In this document: positions 12,155-23,500 of the stretch, in pieces
How the letters are laid out: every line of letters starts with the position of its first letter
Position numbering within the stretch: the first letter of the stretch is position 1
Source of the DNA: Sodiomyces alkalinus F11
Lineage: Eukaryota; Ascomycota; Sordariomycetes; Glomerellales; Plectosphaerellaceae
Assembly: GCF_003711515.1 (NCBI RefSeq)
Contig: NW_021167085.1
Span: forward strand, 931,649-995,648
Direction: 5' to 3'
Length of the DNA stretch: 64,000 bases
The notes under the pieces: model-generated
The model's input: the letters and a program-made list of their open reading frames with translations, nothing else
The model's database searches: none
What the model was told of the DNA's origin: nothing
Program-made: the position numbers and the translations under genes

Positions 12155-13207
12155 TAAAAAGGCATGATGAGCGAGACGGAGATTCTCGGGACAATCGAGT
12201 CGTCCAGGAGAGAGGAGAGGGAACATGGGGATTGTCACAATTGTGCTTCTGCTACACGAAAGTGCCGGCCTGGGTGGGCTTACATCGCATGGCATTCGGG
12301 AGGCGTCTGGCGAATTTGGCACGACAATGAGGGATATCACGAATGTCGAAATGAAACTGCGAGGGCAGGCTTTCTGCAAAGAAATAGCGAACAACATAGC
12401 GAATCGGGACCATGATGGAAATAAGTTTCGTTTCCCCCCTCTCTCTTTCATACACTATTTACTTACACGTACAGTGAATCGCCGTGTCTATAGGCTAGGG
12501 CACTGAGAATAGCCACACGCATACTTGAGCTGCTACGCACATAATAGGTCGGATAAGCTAGGCCAACCGGTGCGTATACCGGGACTCCTTGCTGCACATA
12601 CTTTGGGGGTGAAGGGGGGCAGGGGCCTGCGCGTCTCGCTCCGTTCCGTTAGCGGTCGACGGTGACGTCGGATCAATCGATGGATCTGGATCTTGCATCT
12701 CCACGGAGACCGGAGATGCGCTGCAGCGTCCGGTCCCACTTTAGCCCAGCCTTATCTGGGGGAAATCGAGACCATCACCCCGGAGATCTGAGCATGTAAG
12801 GTTGTGATGATAATGGCGATGATGATGGTGGTTTTGCTGCGTTCGATGCTCCCCGGATTGTTCATCACCACTACTACGGATCTGGCTTCGTCCGGACATT
12901 CTAGTAAAATTACAGAGAGCTGGCGGCTCCCATTATTAGACACAATTAGGCACACTCTTTCTTCCTTCTAAGCGCTTCGGCGCGGTTGATCTCGGAGGGC
13001 TGGGTCGAGATATCGCCGTCTGAGCATTCGACAACCGATACTGAGATTCGAGCATTCGCGGCCTTGACTTTCCGCGGAGATGGGAAACCGCGCACTGACT
13101 GGACTTATATATCAAGACCGTATGCACTCCTCCCTGTCACTGATGTGTTTGCTGGGTTGAAGTAAGCTACATTGTATGTACGAATACTACCACCGTCCGC
13201 ATTTTGT

Positions 13208-13251
13208 TCGCGATAGGGGAAGTCGCGATAGGGGAAGTCGCGATACGGGTG
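13208..13251 (+). promoter_or_regulatory. Tandem 15-nt repeat with GATA-factor cores
   Basis: Units of tcgcgataggggaag repeat with a 15-nt period. The first two contain CGATAG (13211-13216 and 13226-13231), which fits the HGATAR consensus of AreA/NIT2. The third reads CGATAC and does not fit. It lies about 1.3 kb upstream of the nitrate transporter start with no gene between. Its function is inferred. Confidence 0.4.
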
Positions 13252-13470
13252 GAATTCGGCCCAATGAGAATCCCGAATTCTTATCTCTTGGCAGGGGCGG
13301 CTCTGTGGCCGTTTAAGGTGGGGTGGGTGGGGTTAATCCGGTTGGAAATGTGGAGCATCGATAGCCTTCCTTTGTACCTTGCGCTACAATCAAGCGTAGC
13401 CAGTACCTTAATTTCCTGAAAGCCAAATTTTACGGATAACGTCTCTTCGTCTCGTCTCGACTCTCAACGC

Positions 13471-13507
13471 CCACTCCACTCCACTCCACTCCACTCCACT
13501 CCACTCC
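13471..13507 (+). repeat. CCACT pentanucleotide microsatellite
   Basis: About seven perfect copies of CCACT in the region upstream of the nitrate transporter. Likely length-variable. Confidence 0.9.
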
Positions 13508-13930
13508 TTTGCCCTTTGCGATAGGATCTCTGGGACACAAGACAGCATCATATCGATGAGCCGGTAGAGAGCTCACGACTCTTTGAGATCTGTCCCGCCA
13601 CCCGGCTGGGGGTTTGCAAGGCGTAACCCCGTTCGTACGAGTCCAAGTTCAAGACTCCAACTACCTCTCGTGAGTCGTGACCGAGTCGTCCTTTCGTCTC
13701 TCTGTCCTGCGCTACATTTGTTGAGAGCACTGCAGTATATTGGACACTGGTCGGAAGACATAGCCTGTGTCTTCAAGTGGCGTTTTCTCCTCCTTCATAC
13801 GGGCGACGGGCGAACACGCACTCTCTTGGTGATGAAATCGAGAGCATCCGCCCATTAATGCTCTGCTTTATGACGTTCTCATTATTTTCGCTCGAAGCCT
13901 GCAGCGGGCGTACGGTTCCGAGACCGCACC

Positions 13931-13938
13931 CTTATCAG
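13931..13938 (-). promoter_or_regulatory. GATA-factor site (CTGATAAG)
   Basis: The minus strand reads CTGATAAG, a strong AreA/NIT2-type site about 575 nt upstream of the nitrate transporter ATG. A second one (AGATAAG) is at 13280-13286. Regulation by nitrogen is inferred from the gene's family. Confidence 0.35.
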
Positions 13939-14511
13939 CGATCTGCATCTGCAATAAGTCATCTATCTATCTGCATCCTGTCCAGGTCTCTGGCTGGCCT
14001 TGGCCTGTCTCCAGCCTTGGCCGTCCTTTGTTTTCTCTGATGAATGGATCTCCGATTCCCCCCCCTGCACGTCTCCCACACATATGCAAGGAAGCTTTGA
14101 CTTGACGGCAGTGTCAAGATTGGCTTAGCGTGCCGTATGTTCGAGTGTTTCGTCCGGAGATGCTTCATTTCTCTATCTCGCAGCACATAACCAAGACTTC
14201 CTTCGAAAATTGGCGGAATATAATACGATGGACAACTCTCTATAAGATGCCTTCGAAATCAACAACAAGCCCGTTTTGCAGCACTCGGCCTCATCGGATC
14301 AACGAGTTGTGTAATTACAACTACAATATTCTAGCCATATTATCACGAGTCGGGAGACGTTCCGACATCTCCCTCGCCCGATCGGCCTGCTGAGCTCCTC
14401 GTCGCAGCACTCAGGACCAGCTTACACAGACATTCTCTCAGACTCTCTTCTCCGATCTGCATCTGCATACACCCAGCTACTTCCTGCTCTCCACAGAGAA
14501 AACCATCCGCT

Positions 14512-16286
14512 ATGGGACTGGACTATTTATGGAAGGCCCCCGAGGTCAACCCCATCAATCTAAAGGCATGTCGCCGGTTCGAGACCACCCGCAAAATCCA
14601 AGGATGCCCAGCTAACAAATTGCAACAGGCTCGCAGTGTTCCGGTGCTGAACCCCTTTAACAAGTATGGCGCCGCCTTTTTCTTCAGCTGGATGGGCTTC
14701 ATGATTGCTGTAAGTTGGCCTCTGGGGGGGGAATGGGAGACGGAGAAGAAAAAGAAAAAGAAAAACCCCGATCATATTTACCCTTATTCCCCCTCCCACA
14801 CCACACACCACACCCAGGAGAAGCCCTTACTGACTTTGGACCTCTTCTTCGCTTCTTTTAGTTCTGGGCCTGGTACACCTTCCCACCCCTTCTGACCGTC
14901 ACCATAAGGGATGACCTCAACCTCACCCCGGCCCAGGTGGCCAACTCCAACATCGTCTCCTTGTCGTCTACCCTTTTGATGCGCCTCCTGGCCGGCCCGG
15001 CCTGCGACAAATTCGGATCCCGACTCGTCTTCGGTGGCCTGCTTCTTCTCGGCGCTCTCCCGGTCGGCCTTGCCCCCCTGGTCCAGGACGCCACGGGTCT
15101 CTACATCAGCCGCTTCTTCATCGGTGTCCTCGGCGCCACCTTTGTGCCTTGCCAGGTGTGGTGCACTGGATTCTTCGACAAGAACATCGTGGGCACGGCA
15201 AATGCCCTCGCTGGAGGCTGGGGCAATGCCGGAGGTGGAATCACCTACTTCGTCATGCCTGCCGTCTTCGACTCGTTCCGTGACAGGGGGTACAGCCCCG
15301 CCGTCGCCTGGCGTCTCACCTTCATCGTGCCCCTGATTTGCATCATTGTCTGCGGCGTCGGCCTCATCCTCTGCTGCGAGGACACGCCCATGGGTAAGTG
15401 GAGCGACCGCCATCTCCACATCCAGGAGAACCTGCGAAACCAGGGCGTGGAGGACGCCACCCTCGTCAACGTCGTCAATGTCCCCGGGGGGATCACCGAC
15501 CGCCCCGAGCCCTCGCCCGCGCCCGCCTCCGCCGACGAGGAGAGGAACAGCAGCACCAAGTCGCGCAAGGATGAGTCGCACTTCGACGCCCAGGCTATCG
15601 ACCTCTCCCGCGCCGAGATGCTCGAGACGGCCCAAGGCGAGACGGTGGCGAAGCCCTCGCTCCGCGACTCCCTACGCGTCGCCGTCTCCCCGCAGACCAT
15701 TTTCCACGTCCTGACCTACGCCTGCTCCTTCGGCGGCGAGCTGGCCATCAACGCCATCCTCTCGTCCTACTACCTCAAGAACTTCCCCCACCTGGGCCAG
15801 ACCGGCGCCTCCAACTGGGCCGCCATGTTCGGCTTCCTTAATTTTGTCACCCGGCCCCTGGGCGGCATCGTCGGCGACCTGCTGTACAACTACGTCGGCC
15901 GCGACCTGTGGTGGAAGAAGGGCTGGATCGTCCTCTGCGGCGTCGCCACCGGCGTCCTGCTCGTCCTGATCGGCCAGCTCGACCCGCACCACGAACCCAC
16001 CATGTTCGGCCTCATCTTCCTCATGGCCGTCTTCCACGAGGCCGGCAACGGCGCCAACTTCGCCCTCGTGCCCCATGTCCATCCCGCCGCCAACGGCGTC
16101 TTGTCCGGGCTCACCGGCGCCGGCGGCAACCTCGGCGGCGTCGTCTTCGCCATCATCTTCCGCTTCATGGACGGTGGCACCGACTACGCGAAGGGTTTTT
16201 GGGTCATCGGCTGCATGCATATTGGTCTGAACCTGCTCGTGTCTTGGATTCCGCCGTTGCCCAAGGGCCAGATTGGTGGACATTGA
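14512..16286 (+). CDS. Nitrate/nitrite transporter, MFS NNP family (CrnA/NrtA/NIT-10-like)
   Basis: This plasma-membrane proton-coupled transporter takes up nitrate for assimilation. Exons are 14512-14565, 14629-14709 and 14862-16286, giving 519 aa, close to the family's roughly 507. The N-terminal block [23 protein letters not shown] matches the family only after the first intron is removed. Both nitrate signatures are present: [12 protein letters not shown] at about residue 161 and [11 protein letters not shown] at about 459. Arginines expected to contact nitrate are seen in TM2 ([15 protein letters not shown], about 84) and TM8 ([13 protein letters not shown], about 375). Twelve membrane segments flank a long hydrophilic central loop (about 225-310), as in fungal NrtA. 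Intron 1 (14566-14628) has a GC donor and is in frame with no stop; intron 2 (14710-14861) is a normal GTAAGT intron. GATA-type sites lie upstream. No other nitrate gene is in the window. Confidence 0.93.
14566..14628 (+). other. GC-AG intron, 63 nt, in frame
   Basis: The donor is AAG|GCATGT, the branch GCTAAC and the acceptor CAACAG. The length is 63 nt with no stop codon, so retention would add 21 residues. The spliced product matches the conserved N terminus of the transporter family, so splicing is favoured. Confidence 0.75.
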
Positions 16287-17834
16287 GCTTTGCAGAGACA
16301 TCAAAAATCCTTTAATGATTTCAGAGGGTATAAGGTAGCGTTTCCATATGTGTTTTCCGGGACTTTCATATATCAATCAGTTTGGACAAGAGTACCAATT
16401 CTTAGACGTACCCAATTTTTTCTTTCTTTAGACTTAATCGCAGACTTTGTTCTCTCTTCATCCACCGGCGTTTTATGATTACCACGCCGTTGTATCAGCT
16501 ACCAACAATCCCGCCGGCGTCCCACTCGACTTACGAAGTAGGAGCCACAAGCCCCGACAAGCCTCGCTTCAGTCGGGGAAATCCGAGCGGTGCACTAAGG
16601 TAGTGTACCGCAGGCAGCGCCGGAAGAAAACCTGGATCCACTTCCCGGGCTGGCTAAGGTACCAGGTAATTACCATTAATACTTTGTACTTCGTGGTGGA
16701 TCCCCCACTTTGCAACAACCACGATTCTAGGTACTAAATAAAGATGATCTCCAAAAGCCACAACGTCCGTGGGAAACGCACCTTGGTACCTTATGAATGT
16801 TCAAGACACACCATAGCCAAGAAAAAATACGTATCGATATATGTGTCAGCCCTAAAAGGGTAGCATGTGCTCCCTTTTATGGTCCTTCACAATGACATTC
16901 CTCCTGCGATGCTGAAATGACGTCGGAACATTCCGACGAACCCCATTCTTTCACTGGCTTCATGTCTCATCTGACTTAGCTAGGGGTTCGCCGGCACGCG
17001 ATCCTCGTACAACGTCGAATGGAAGCGTATGCACGTAGTATTGGAGAACCATTTCCTGTCTCGGGCCACTACCGATTCTTTTCGGCGGTCCAGTCAACCC
17101 TTGAAAGGTTTCATAACCCAAACCTCATTCCACCGAAGAAACCGGGGAGGGGGGGCGTCGCAGTGGGTGTGAGTGGGTGAGGGTCACAGGGGACAAACCA
17201 AGCATAACAACATCCACCAAGCTATGGCAAGCATCCTTTACAGCGGGACGCCATGATGATGGTCCAAACCATGCGTATTTTATACAGGCGCGATAGCTAA
17301 GTCAGGGCGGAGGACGAGATCAAAGACGCACAGAGGGGTCAAACAAGAAGGGAGCGCACTGCCTCTCGAAACAACGGAATTGAATTCCCTTTCCTTTCCT
17401 TTCCTTTGCTTTTCTTTCCCCCCTCGACGAGTACCGAGAACAGTCGAATAGTAACAAACGGCTTGAGATACTGCCGCTCAAAACTGTGGAAGCGTGAAAA
17501 CCCCATGCGAGACCCCTTGTCTTACGGCGCGTACGTGTGAAAAAAAAATTGATCATCCCATCCGTGGTATTCAGGCAAGCAGACGACTCCCCCCAAAAAA
17601 ACCACCCATATGCAAGCAGTACAAGTGCTTCCGATTTGCGGCACATCCCGCCCCAAAATAACCCATTATCGTGAATGTGAGCGGATGTCGGGCGGCCAGT
17701 ATTACTTGGTGCGCAAGTGTATCATGAAAATTAAAAAGGGAGAAGTGAAGAAAAGAGCTGGCGCAAGGTGGACCGTGTCGTGCGTGCCGTAGTGGTTGAC
17801 CAAAATAATAGTCGACTAGACGGATCGGCTGCTC
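16287..17834. other. Intergenic region
   Basis: This 1.55-kb space lies between the 3' ends of the transporter and the GPI protein, which are convergent. I see only short mixed-frame ORFs, a pyrimidine-rich block (tttcctttccttt near 17,390) and no recognisable gene or RNA. Confidence 0.5.
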
Positions 17835-18715
17835 TTACATCATGAGGGCAACGACCAGACCACCGACAAGAGCATAAATGCCAGCGGCAGCCTTGTGGGT
17901 AACGCCAGCCGAGTCAGGGTCGTCGGATGGCACAGGGCTTGACGAAGAAGGAATCTCGGAAGCCGCCTCAGAGGGGGGAGGCGCGACTGTAGGCGAGGAG
18001 ACAAGGGTCGTCGGGACAGCCGAGCTTGAGACGACGAAGCTGCTGAAGGTCTCGGTGGGGATGGAAGAAGTGGGCTCCTCGACGATGCTGCTGGTCTCCG
18101 CGGCGACGCTGGTCGACGCCGGCTCGGCGAGGGACAGGGTGACAGTGGCGGTTCCGACCGAGGTAGTAACCGTGACGGTTTCGCTGACATCGTTGGCGGT
18201 GGGGGAGGCAGAGGGAGTAGTGTCGTCGTCGTCGTCGTCGTCGTCTGTCTCGTCGGCGTCGTCGGCAAGGACGATGTTAAAGGGGTTGGAGAACTGCCAG
18301 TCATCCGGGTTGGATTCGGAGGTCAGGATAAGACCGTAGAAATTCGCGCCGCCGACGTCGCTGGGAATTGTCCACTCGTAGCTCTCATCCGAGTTGGGGA
18401 CACCGGCTAGGAAGAAGGCGCCTTGTTAGCACATGTCTTTTACGCGTTTTGGATTGGCTGTATTGCCAGTTGCATGAAAAACTCACAGGCGACGTCCACG
18501 ACATGCATCTGGGTGTTCTGAGTCGCACCGCCGATCAGTTCGATACTGATAGTGACATCGGCGTACTGCTCGGGGGTAGTCCATTCAATGGTCACAGTGC
18601 TACCGGCGACCAGCACTGCGCCGGACTCGGGCTTGTAGACGGGGTTGAAATCGGGGTTCTGGGCAAGAACAGAGCCCACATAGGCCACGAGGGCAGCAGT
18701 AACCGAGAAGCGCAT
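17835..18715 (-). CDS. GPI-anchored Ser/Thr-rich cell-wall protein, Kre9/Knh1-like N-terminal domain
   Basis: Exon 1 is 18715-18487 and exon 2 is 18406-17835, giving 266 aa. Residues 1-19 are a signal peptide (MRFSVTAALVAYVGSVLAQ). The next roughly 90 residues form the small beta-rich domain seen in Kre9/Knh1-like GPI proteins (VAGSTVTIEWTTPEQYADVTI, then WTIPSDVGGANFYGLI). An acidic run of seven Asp, encoded by a gtc/gac repeat, leads into a long Ser/Thr/Pro-rich stalk expected to be O-mannosylated. The C terminus HKAAAGIYALVGGLVVALMM is a typical GPI-attachment hydrophobic tail. The 80-nt intron (18407-18486) has donor GTGAGT and branch GCTAAC. Related proteins are surface proteins of beta-glucan assembly; the exact role here is unknown. 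Confidence 0.85.
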
Positions 18716-21409
18716 GGTATTTGAAAATGGGAGGCGGTGGCTGGAGAGACCTGGGTGTGCCGCAAGGTATCAGGCGGGTATTTGTAGCAAGAAATAACGG
18801 TTGTAGGAGGGAACGACTGGAATGCTGTCCTGATGACGGGACTGCAAGGCAAAAAAAGAATGAAGGGAGCGACGAATCGGCGAGGGGGGCCAAAAAGAGT
18901 GACTAGGTCGGTAAGTGTATTAAAAGGAGTGGCAAGGCAGAGAGAGCCAGGAGAGACAGACCACGAGGACCGTGAGTGGTAGGGTCTATTTGACGAATTG
19001 TGGTTGAGGAAGGAAAGGGGAGAGAACAGGAAAGAGGGAGAGGATCGATGTGGATATAGGACGCTATGGATATGGGTAAGGTAGGTACCTTATGCATGCA
19101 CGAGATGGTAACGAAGTACTTCGTACGAAGTATGGAGTACCTGCAACTATGGAGAGGATATGCAGTGGGTCATCCGCCCGGGTAAACGGCCGCACCAGTA
19201 AGCAGCTAACACCATCAGGAGTGTGTGGGTGTATGTATGGGTGTGTCAGCATTCATATGAATTTGACAGGTAGTAACTTACCACTACCACCCAATCGCAT
19301 CCTACCAGGTACCAACAACAGGCAATACGCCGCATCGTGGGCATGGCATGGTCAAAAAAAAAATTCAGTACATTTAAACCGAGTAGAGTTCTGTGTACGA
19401 AGAATTCAGCGTCGTGGAACTCTCTCTGAATGGGGAGTATCTTTTCACCATCGCCAGCCCCTGACCAGCTTGCCGTCTGCGCCGAACCGATGGGTCAAGG
19501 AGATTAAGGTTCTCTATTGATGTGTTGTCATTGGTCAAAATCCAGGCACCGTCAGCTCTAAAATTAGTTAGGTCTACTTTCCTTGGGACCAAACAGGGCT
19601 GAGTCTGCCTGTTATTCCCCCCCAACTGGGGACGTGTTGAGGGTCACGTATTGCAAAGTACTTTCCGTACCTGACGGATAGTCCTTCCTTTGCATATCCC
19701 ATCACCCCACAGCACCAAAAGTCAATTTATATTGCCTGTCCTGTGTAAACATTGTACATTGTACAGGGTATCGGCACAAGTACACCATAAATATGTGTAG
19801 CCCAACTCGGCATGTGTTTTATTCGGAGTCCTCTCCGCACTAGTGTAGGCTTGCGCACAGAAGCGCGATCTTTTGCTGAGACAAGTTAGCAGCACGGCAT
19901 GAGCCATGAGGCCGTGAGCAAACCGGCATACCTAGACCCTAGACCCTAGACATTGACACTCTACTGACGTTTCGGGTCTTCCTTAGGATTTTCCCTGTCG
20001 CGAACAAGATGCTTTGAAGTCGACTGTTAAGAGAAACACGCGTGTGGGTATACCGGAGAAACCGAGATGGCCTCGGATTTTTGGTTCGAGACGGGCCCAT
20101 GACCTGCCCTAGCTGCCTTGGATAAGGTCAGTCAGCACTTGGAATATTCCCCCTTAAGAGGAACAAAAAGGAGCGTTGTGATAGGCCGGCATGCGGATTC
20201 CAATAGCGCGAGCGACTAAATGCAGGACGGCACCAACAGCGACAGCCAACAAGCTGCCCCTCCTACGAGTCCTCGCTCCTGTTCCTGTTCGCAAGTATTA
20301 ATTAATTACTCGGTAATTCCCTAGCGAGGTGACCGAACCGTCCGGTTGGTTGGGTGCCGGTACGCAGATAGGGTTGCCTCAAAAGAAAAAAGAAGAAAAA
20401 AGAAGAACCGAGTGCGTTTCGACAGCCCTTTTCGCCATTCGGTGTCCTCTTTGGGGCAGGCGAGCTTTAAATGCAAATGACGCATCCTTCCGGAGAAATC
20501 AGACCACAAAGTGGAGTGGACGGCGCTTCGTTTGACAGGATACGAATGCTCCGGATCCACGGACAAGCAACCCCGCCTAGATTTCCAATTGGCGCAACAA
20601 CAAACATGAACTTCCATGCGAACGATGAGATGAAGGGTCGCGAGCAAAGGACGCGTGCTTCGTCAACACCATGATTTCCCTTGCCCTGGGCCTCTGTGTG
20701 ATAAATTGCACCAGGAACTAGATACCATTGTGAGCCGGAGGCATAGGTACACGGTAGAATTCGTATCTCGTATCAAGCAATTATTACTTACGATGTCTGA
20801 AGAAACGATATCGAGCCTTCGGGGTGGAACGGATACCAGACTTTACTAATTATTAGCATCTCCATCGTTGTTCCCTCCAAGCGACACTACCACCCCTCGC
20901 GCTGTCTTTGGCTTTCCTCTTCTAGCTCGGGCTAGCCTTACCCGGGCACCGATTCTTATCGCCAGTAAAGGGGCAGCACAGAGTTGTCATCCAGTCACAT
21001 TGGAGTTGATTTTTTCTTTCTTTCCTCTCTTTGCAGTGTGCTATATTCGTTAGTTATCTATGACCGAGAATCATAGAGACTATCGAGACGGAAAGAGAAA
21101 ATGAAGAGAAAGGAAGAAAAAAAAAGGATGGTGTGCCACCCAAAGAAGGCATTCGTTCGTCCCGAGGAGGAAGGAAGCGTTTCTATGCTAAATGCTGTGG
21201 TTCACCTACAAGGAGGAGAGAACTGTGGAGAAGTGCCGCACGTGATGATCCGTCATAGGAATTACATCATCATCTCATCGAAGGGCTTTGCTTCCAAAGC
21301 TCGATATCTCAGAGCAACGTCTGTACAACTTACCAATAGAAGAAGACCAGAAAAGAAAGCCAACAGGACGAGACCACCACCTAAGTCACTTGATATGATA
21401 ATATCTATC
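18716..21409. other. Large intergenic region
   Basis: I find no supportable gene in 2.7 kb between two divergent starts. The stretch has a gtaaggtaggtacctta block (about 19,077-19,093), a tacttcgtacgaagtatggagtacc block (about 19,117-19,141), a tandem ctagaccctagaccctagac (about 19,932-19,951) and homopolymer runs. The 5' part of the frame entering the next gene looks like leader rather than protein. Confidence 0.5.
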
Positions 21410-22196
21410 ATGGAGACTCCGATCACGGAATTCGTCCTCTTCAAACCGAAGCAACCGTCCCCTGCCTTCGACTCCGTCATATCGGCACTCAAATCCGTCC
21501 AGGGTGTGGACGCCGTGTACCACGGCAGCCAGCTCGAGGACCAGACGACCCATGTCTTCGTGATCCGCTGGACCTCCCACGACGCCTTTACGGCCTTCTC
21601 CTCCTCGGAAGCCTACACCCCCTGGCTTGCCGACTTCAAGGCCCTCGCGGCCGATCCCCGCTTCTACCAGGTCCGCTTCACCCCGTCCGCCACCCCGGCC
21701 CTCGACGCGCCCTGCACCGAGGTCGTGGTCGCTTACGGCATTCGCCGCGCCGTCTTCGTCGACAACCTGCACATCTTCTCCGACCGCATGACCGAGGGCG
21801 GCCGGGCCGGGTCGATGGAAGGATGGCATGCGAACGCCTGGGGCGAGGTTACGACCCCGCTCCCCGCGCCGGCTGGCGGCGCCGAAGGCCACGCTGCTGT
21901 GCTGCTGGTGGGTTGGGATAGCAAGGAGGCTCATCTCAACGCTAAGGCTGTGCCTGGACGTATGTTCTTCCCCTCCCGAATGGCATCTATCTCACTTACA
22001 CCTCGTCTGCGATACGACCATGATGCACGGAGAAATGAGTACTGATGATCATGTAAACCAGCTATATCTGACAACATCGAACTTATCCGAAAAGAACGTG
22101 AGGCTTTGACAATGGTAAGTCGGCCGATTGGGGACTCGGCTCTCGGACACCAAACATTAACAGCTTCAGTACCATGTCAATCTGAACAGGCTTTAG
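21410..22196 (+). CDS. Small dimeric alpha/beta-barrel (ABM-like) protein
   Basis: Exons are 21410-21959, 22062-22114 and 22164-22196, giving 211 aa. I chose the ATG that begins METPITEFVLFKP because upstream in-frame residues are low-complexity and basic and lie outside the fold. The protein looks like two copies of the dimeric alpha/beta-barrel (antibiotic-biosynthesis-monooxygenase-like) fold, common as uncharacterised proteins in ascomycetes: TEFVLFKPKQ at the start of repeat 1 and EVVVAYGIRRAVF at the start of repeat 2. The C terminus ALTMLQYHV resembles the family's usual closing segment. Donors are GTATGT and GTAAGT; acceptors are ACCAG and AACAG. The last two exons are short (53 and 33 nt) and are the less certain part. 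No substrate can be proposed. Confidence 0.65.
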
Positions 22197-23500
22197 TGGT
22201 CCCCGAGGAAACGACACTACCACTACGCCAAATATTCAGGGAGAGGAAGGTCCTCGTAATCACTCGTTATTTCTGTAGTCCAGTAATAAGCTACGCAGCA
22301 TCTCGTAGACGCTTAACAACCCTTGGCCAGTGTGGCGAAACTAAACTCGTCGTCACACAATATCAGTCACTAGAAGGCCTTGAAGTCTAGGGGTTGATTT
22401 CCTTTGACATGGTGGTTAGATTCTGTGCTTTATTGCTTCTTCCTCCCTTTGCGAGGCTCGGCCTCCTCCTCCAGGACCTGCTCCCGAGCACGCAGCATCG
22501 ACTGCCGCCACCAGTAGACGATCAACCTGCTCAATAACGTGGCCCATGATGTCCCTAAACTGTGTGAGGCTGGGTCTTAGACATCACGGGTGAGCTGCCG
22601 GGTTGGATCTCGAGAATATTAGTATGGCAATATCGTCTGAAATGAAATTAGGAAACTTTCGTCTTTGTTTTCCCGCCGTATAGCAAACGATCAGAATATG
22701 CCCCTGAGAGCTCCAGGATGCACATAAAAGGGGGTTAAAGGATGAGTGGCAGCCACACGTGCGCCGCTGCTCTTCCTTCATTTGACAGTTCTGTCCTTCG
22801 AAGTGGTGTCCGGTGCCAACAGCCGCTACAAGCCGCAATACGGGTTTCTCCGCCATGGCGCCTGTGACCACTCGTCTTTAGTATGTCGATGTCAGACAGA
22901 CCACGATCCGGATTGAACTGGGTGATCTGGACTGGGAAACAGGAAAGGGATCCGAACGCTGGACGGCGGCAGGGTAGGAATACAACTCGAAACCAAGACA
23001 GATAGTCAAGTGGCAACAACCTCCCCCATGTCATTGTATCAAACAAGGGTTTGGTGTGTGAAAAAGAACAGCAAATAACCAAGCCAGAGCGGGCATGAAG
23101 TAAAAAAAGGCGAGAGTTGCGCTATAAAAAGAAGTGTACCTTCAGCTTACAGAAACAACCACTGCGATTTCCGATGATTCCACGCAGTTTCCGACTGCAA
23201 ACCCTTGTAAACCGTCCTTTGTCGTGTTTCGACGACTAAATCGTTCGAAGGTGCCGTCACCGCCCGCCCGAACACCGTCCGAGAGTCGGTATCACCATCA
23301 CACCGCAGGGCAAAAGACATCCCTCCCAGGTTAGCAATTTTTATTTTGCGAGACCCACGAAGCCTGGAAAGAAAACAGGGTAAAAAAAATAAAAATAGAA
23401 GAAAGAGACAACAGAAGAGCAATGGTTAGCAAAAGTCATGGGCGTCGTTGTAACGGTCCTCAGATCCGGTGCTTTTCCGATTCTGTTGGGGGACGCGATA
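22197..23500. other. Intergenic region with a possible gene remnant
   Basis: These 1.3 kb between convergent genes have no intact gene. On the minus strand around 22,440-22,560 a short frame reads FRDIMGHVIEQVDRLLVAA, and another reads YWWRQSMLRAREQVLEEE. Both look protein-like but have no start, no upstream exon that I can join, and no family that I recognise. Confidence 0.35.

Larger units (their letters stand above)
12155..14511. other. Large intergenic region upstream of the nitrate transporter
   Basis: I find no supportable gene in these 2.36 kb. It carries three tandem 15-nt units with CGATAG cores (13208-13251), a seven-copy CCACT array (13471-13507) and GATA-type sites at 13280-13286 and 13931-13938. 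The only downstream gene is the nitrate transporter, so this is plausibly a long nitrogen-regulated promoter. Confidence 0.5.

Noticed and set aside
14784..16376. Two long minus-strand frames (283 and 234 codons)
   Set aside because: Antisense shadows of the nitrate transporter's third exon, rich in Gly/Asp/Glu as expected from strong third-position bias.
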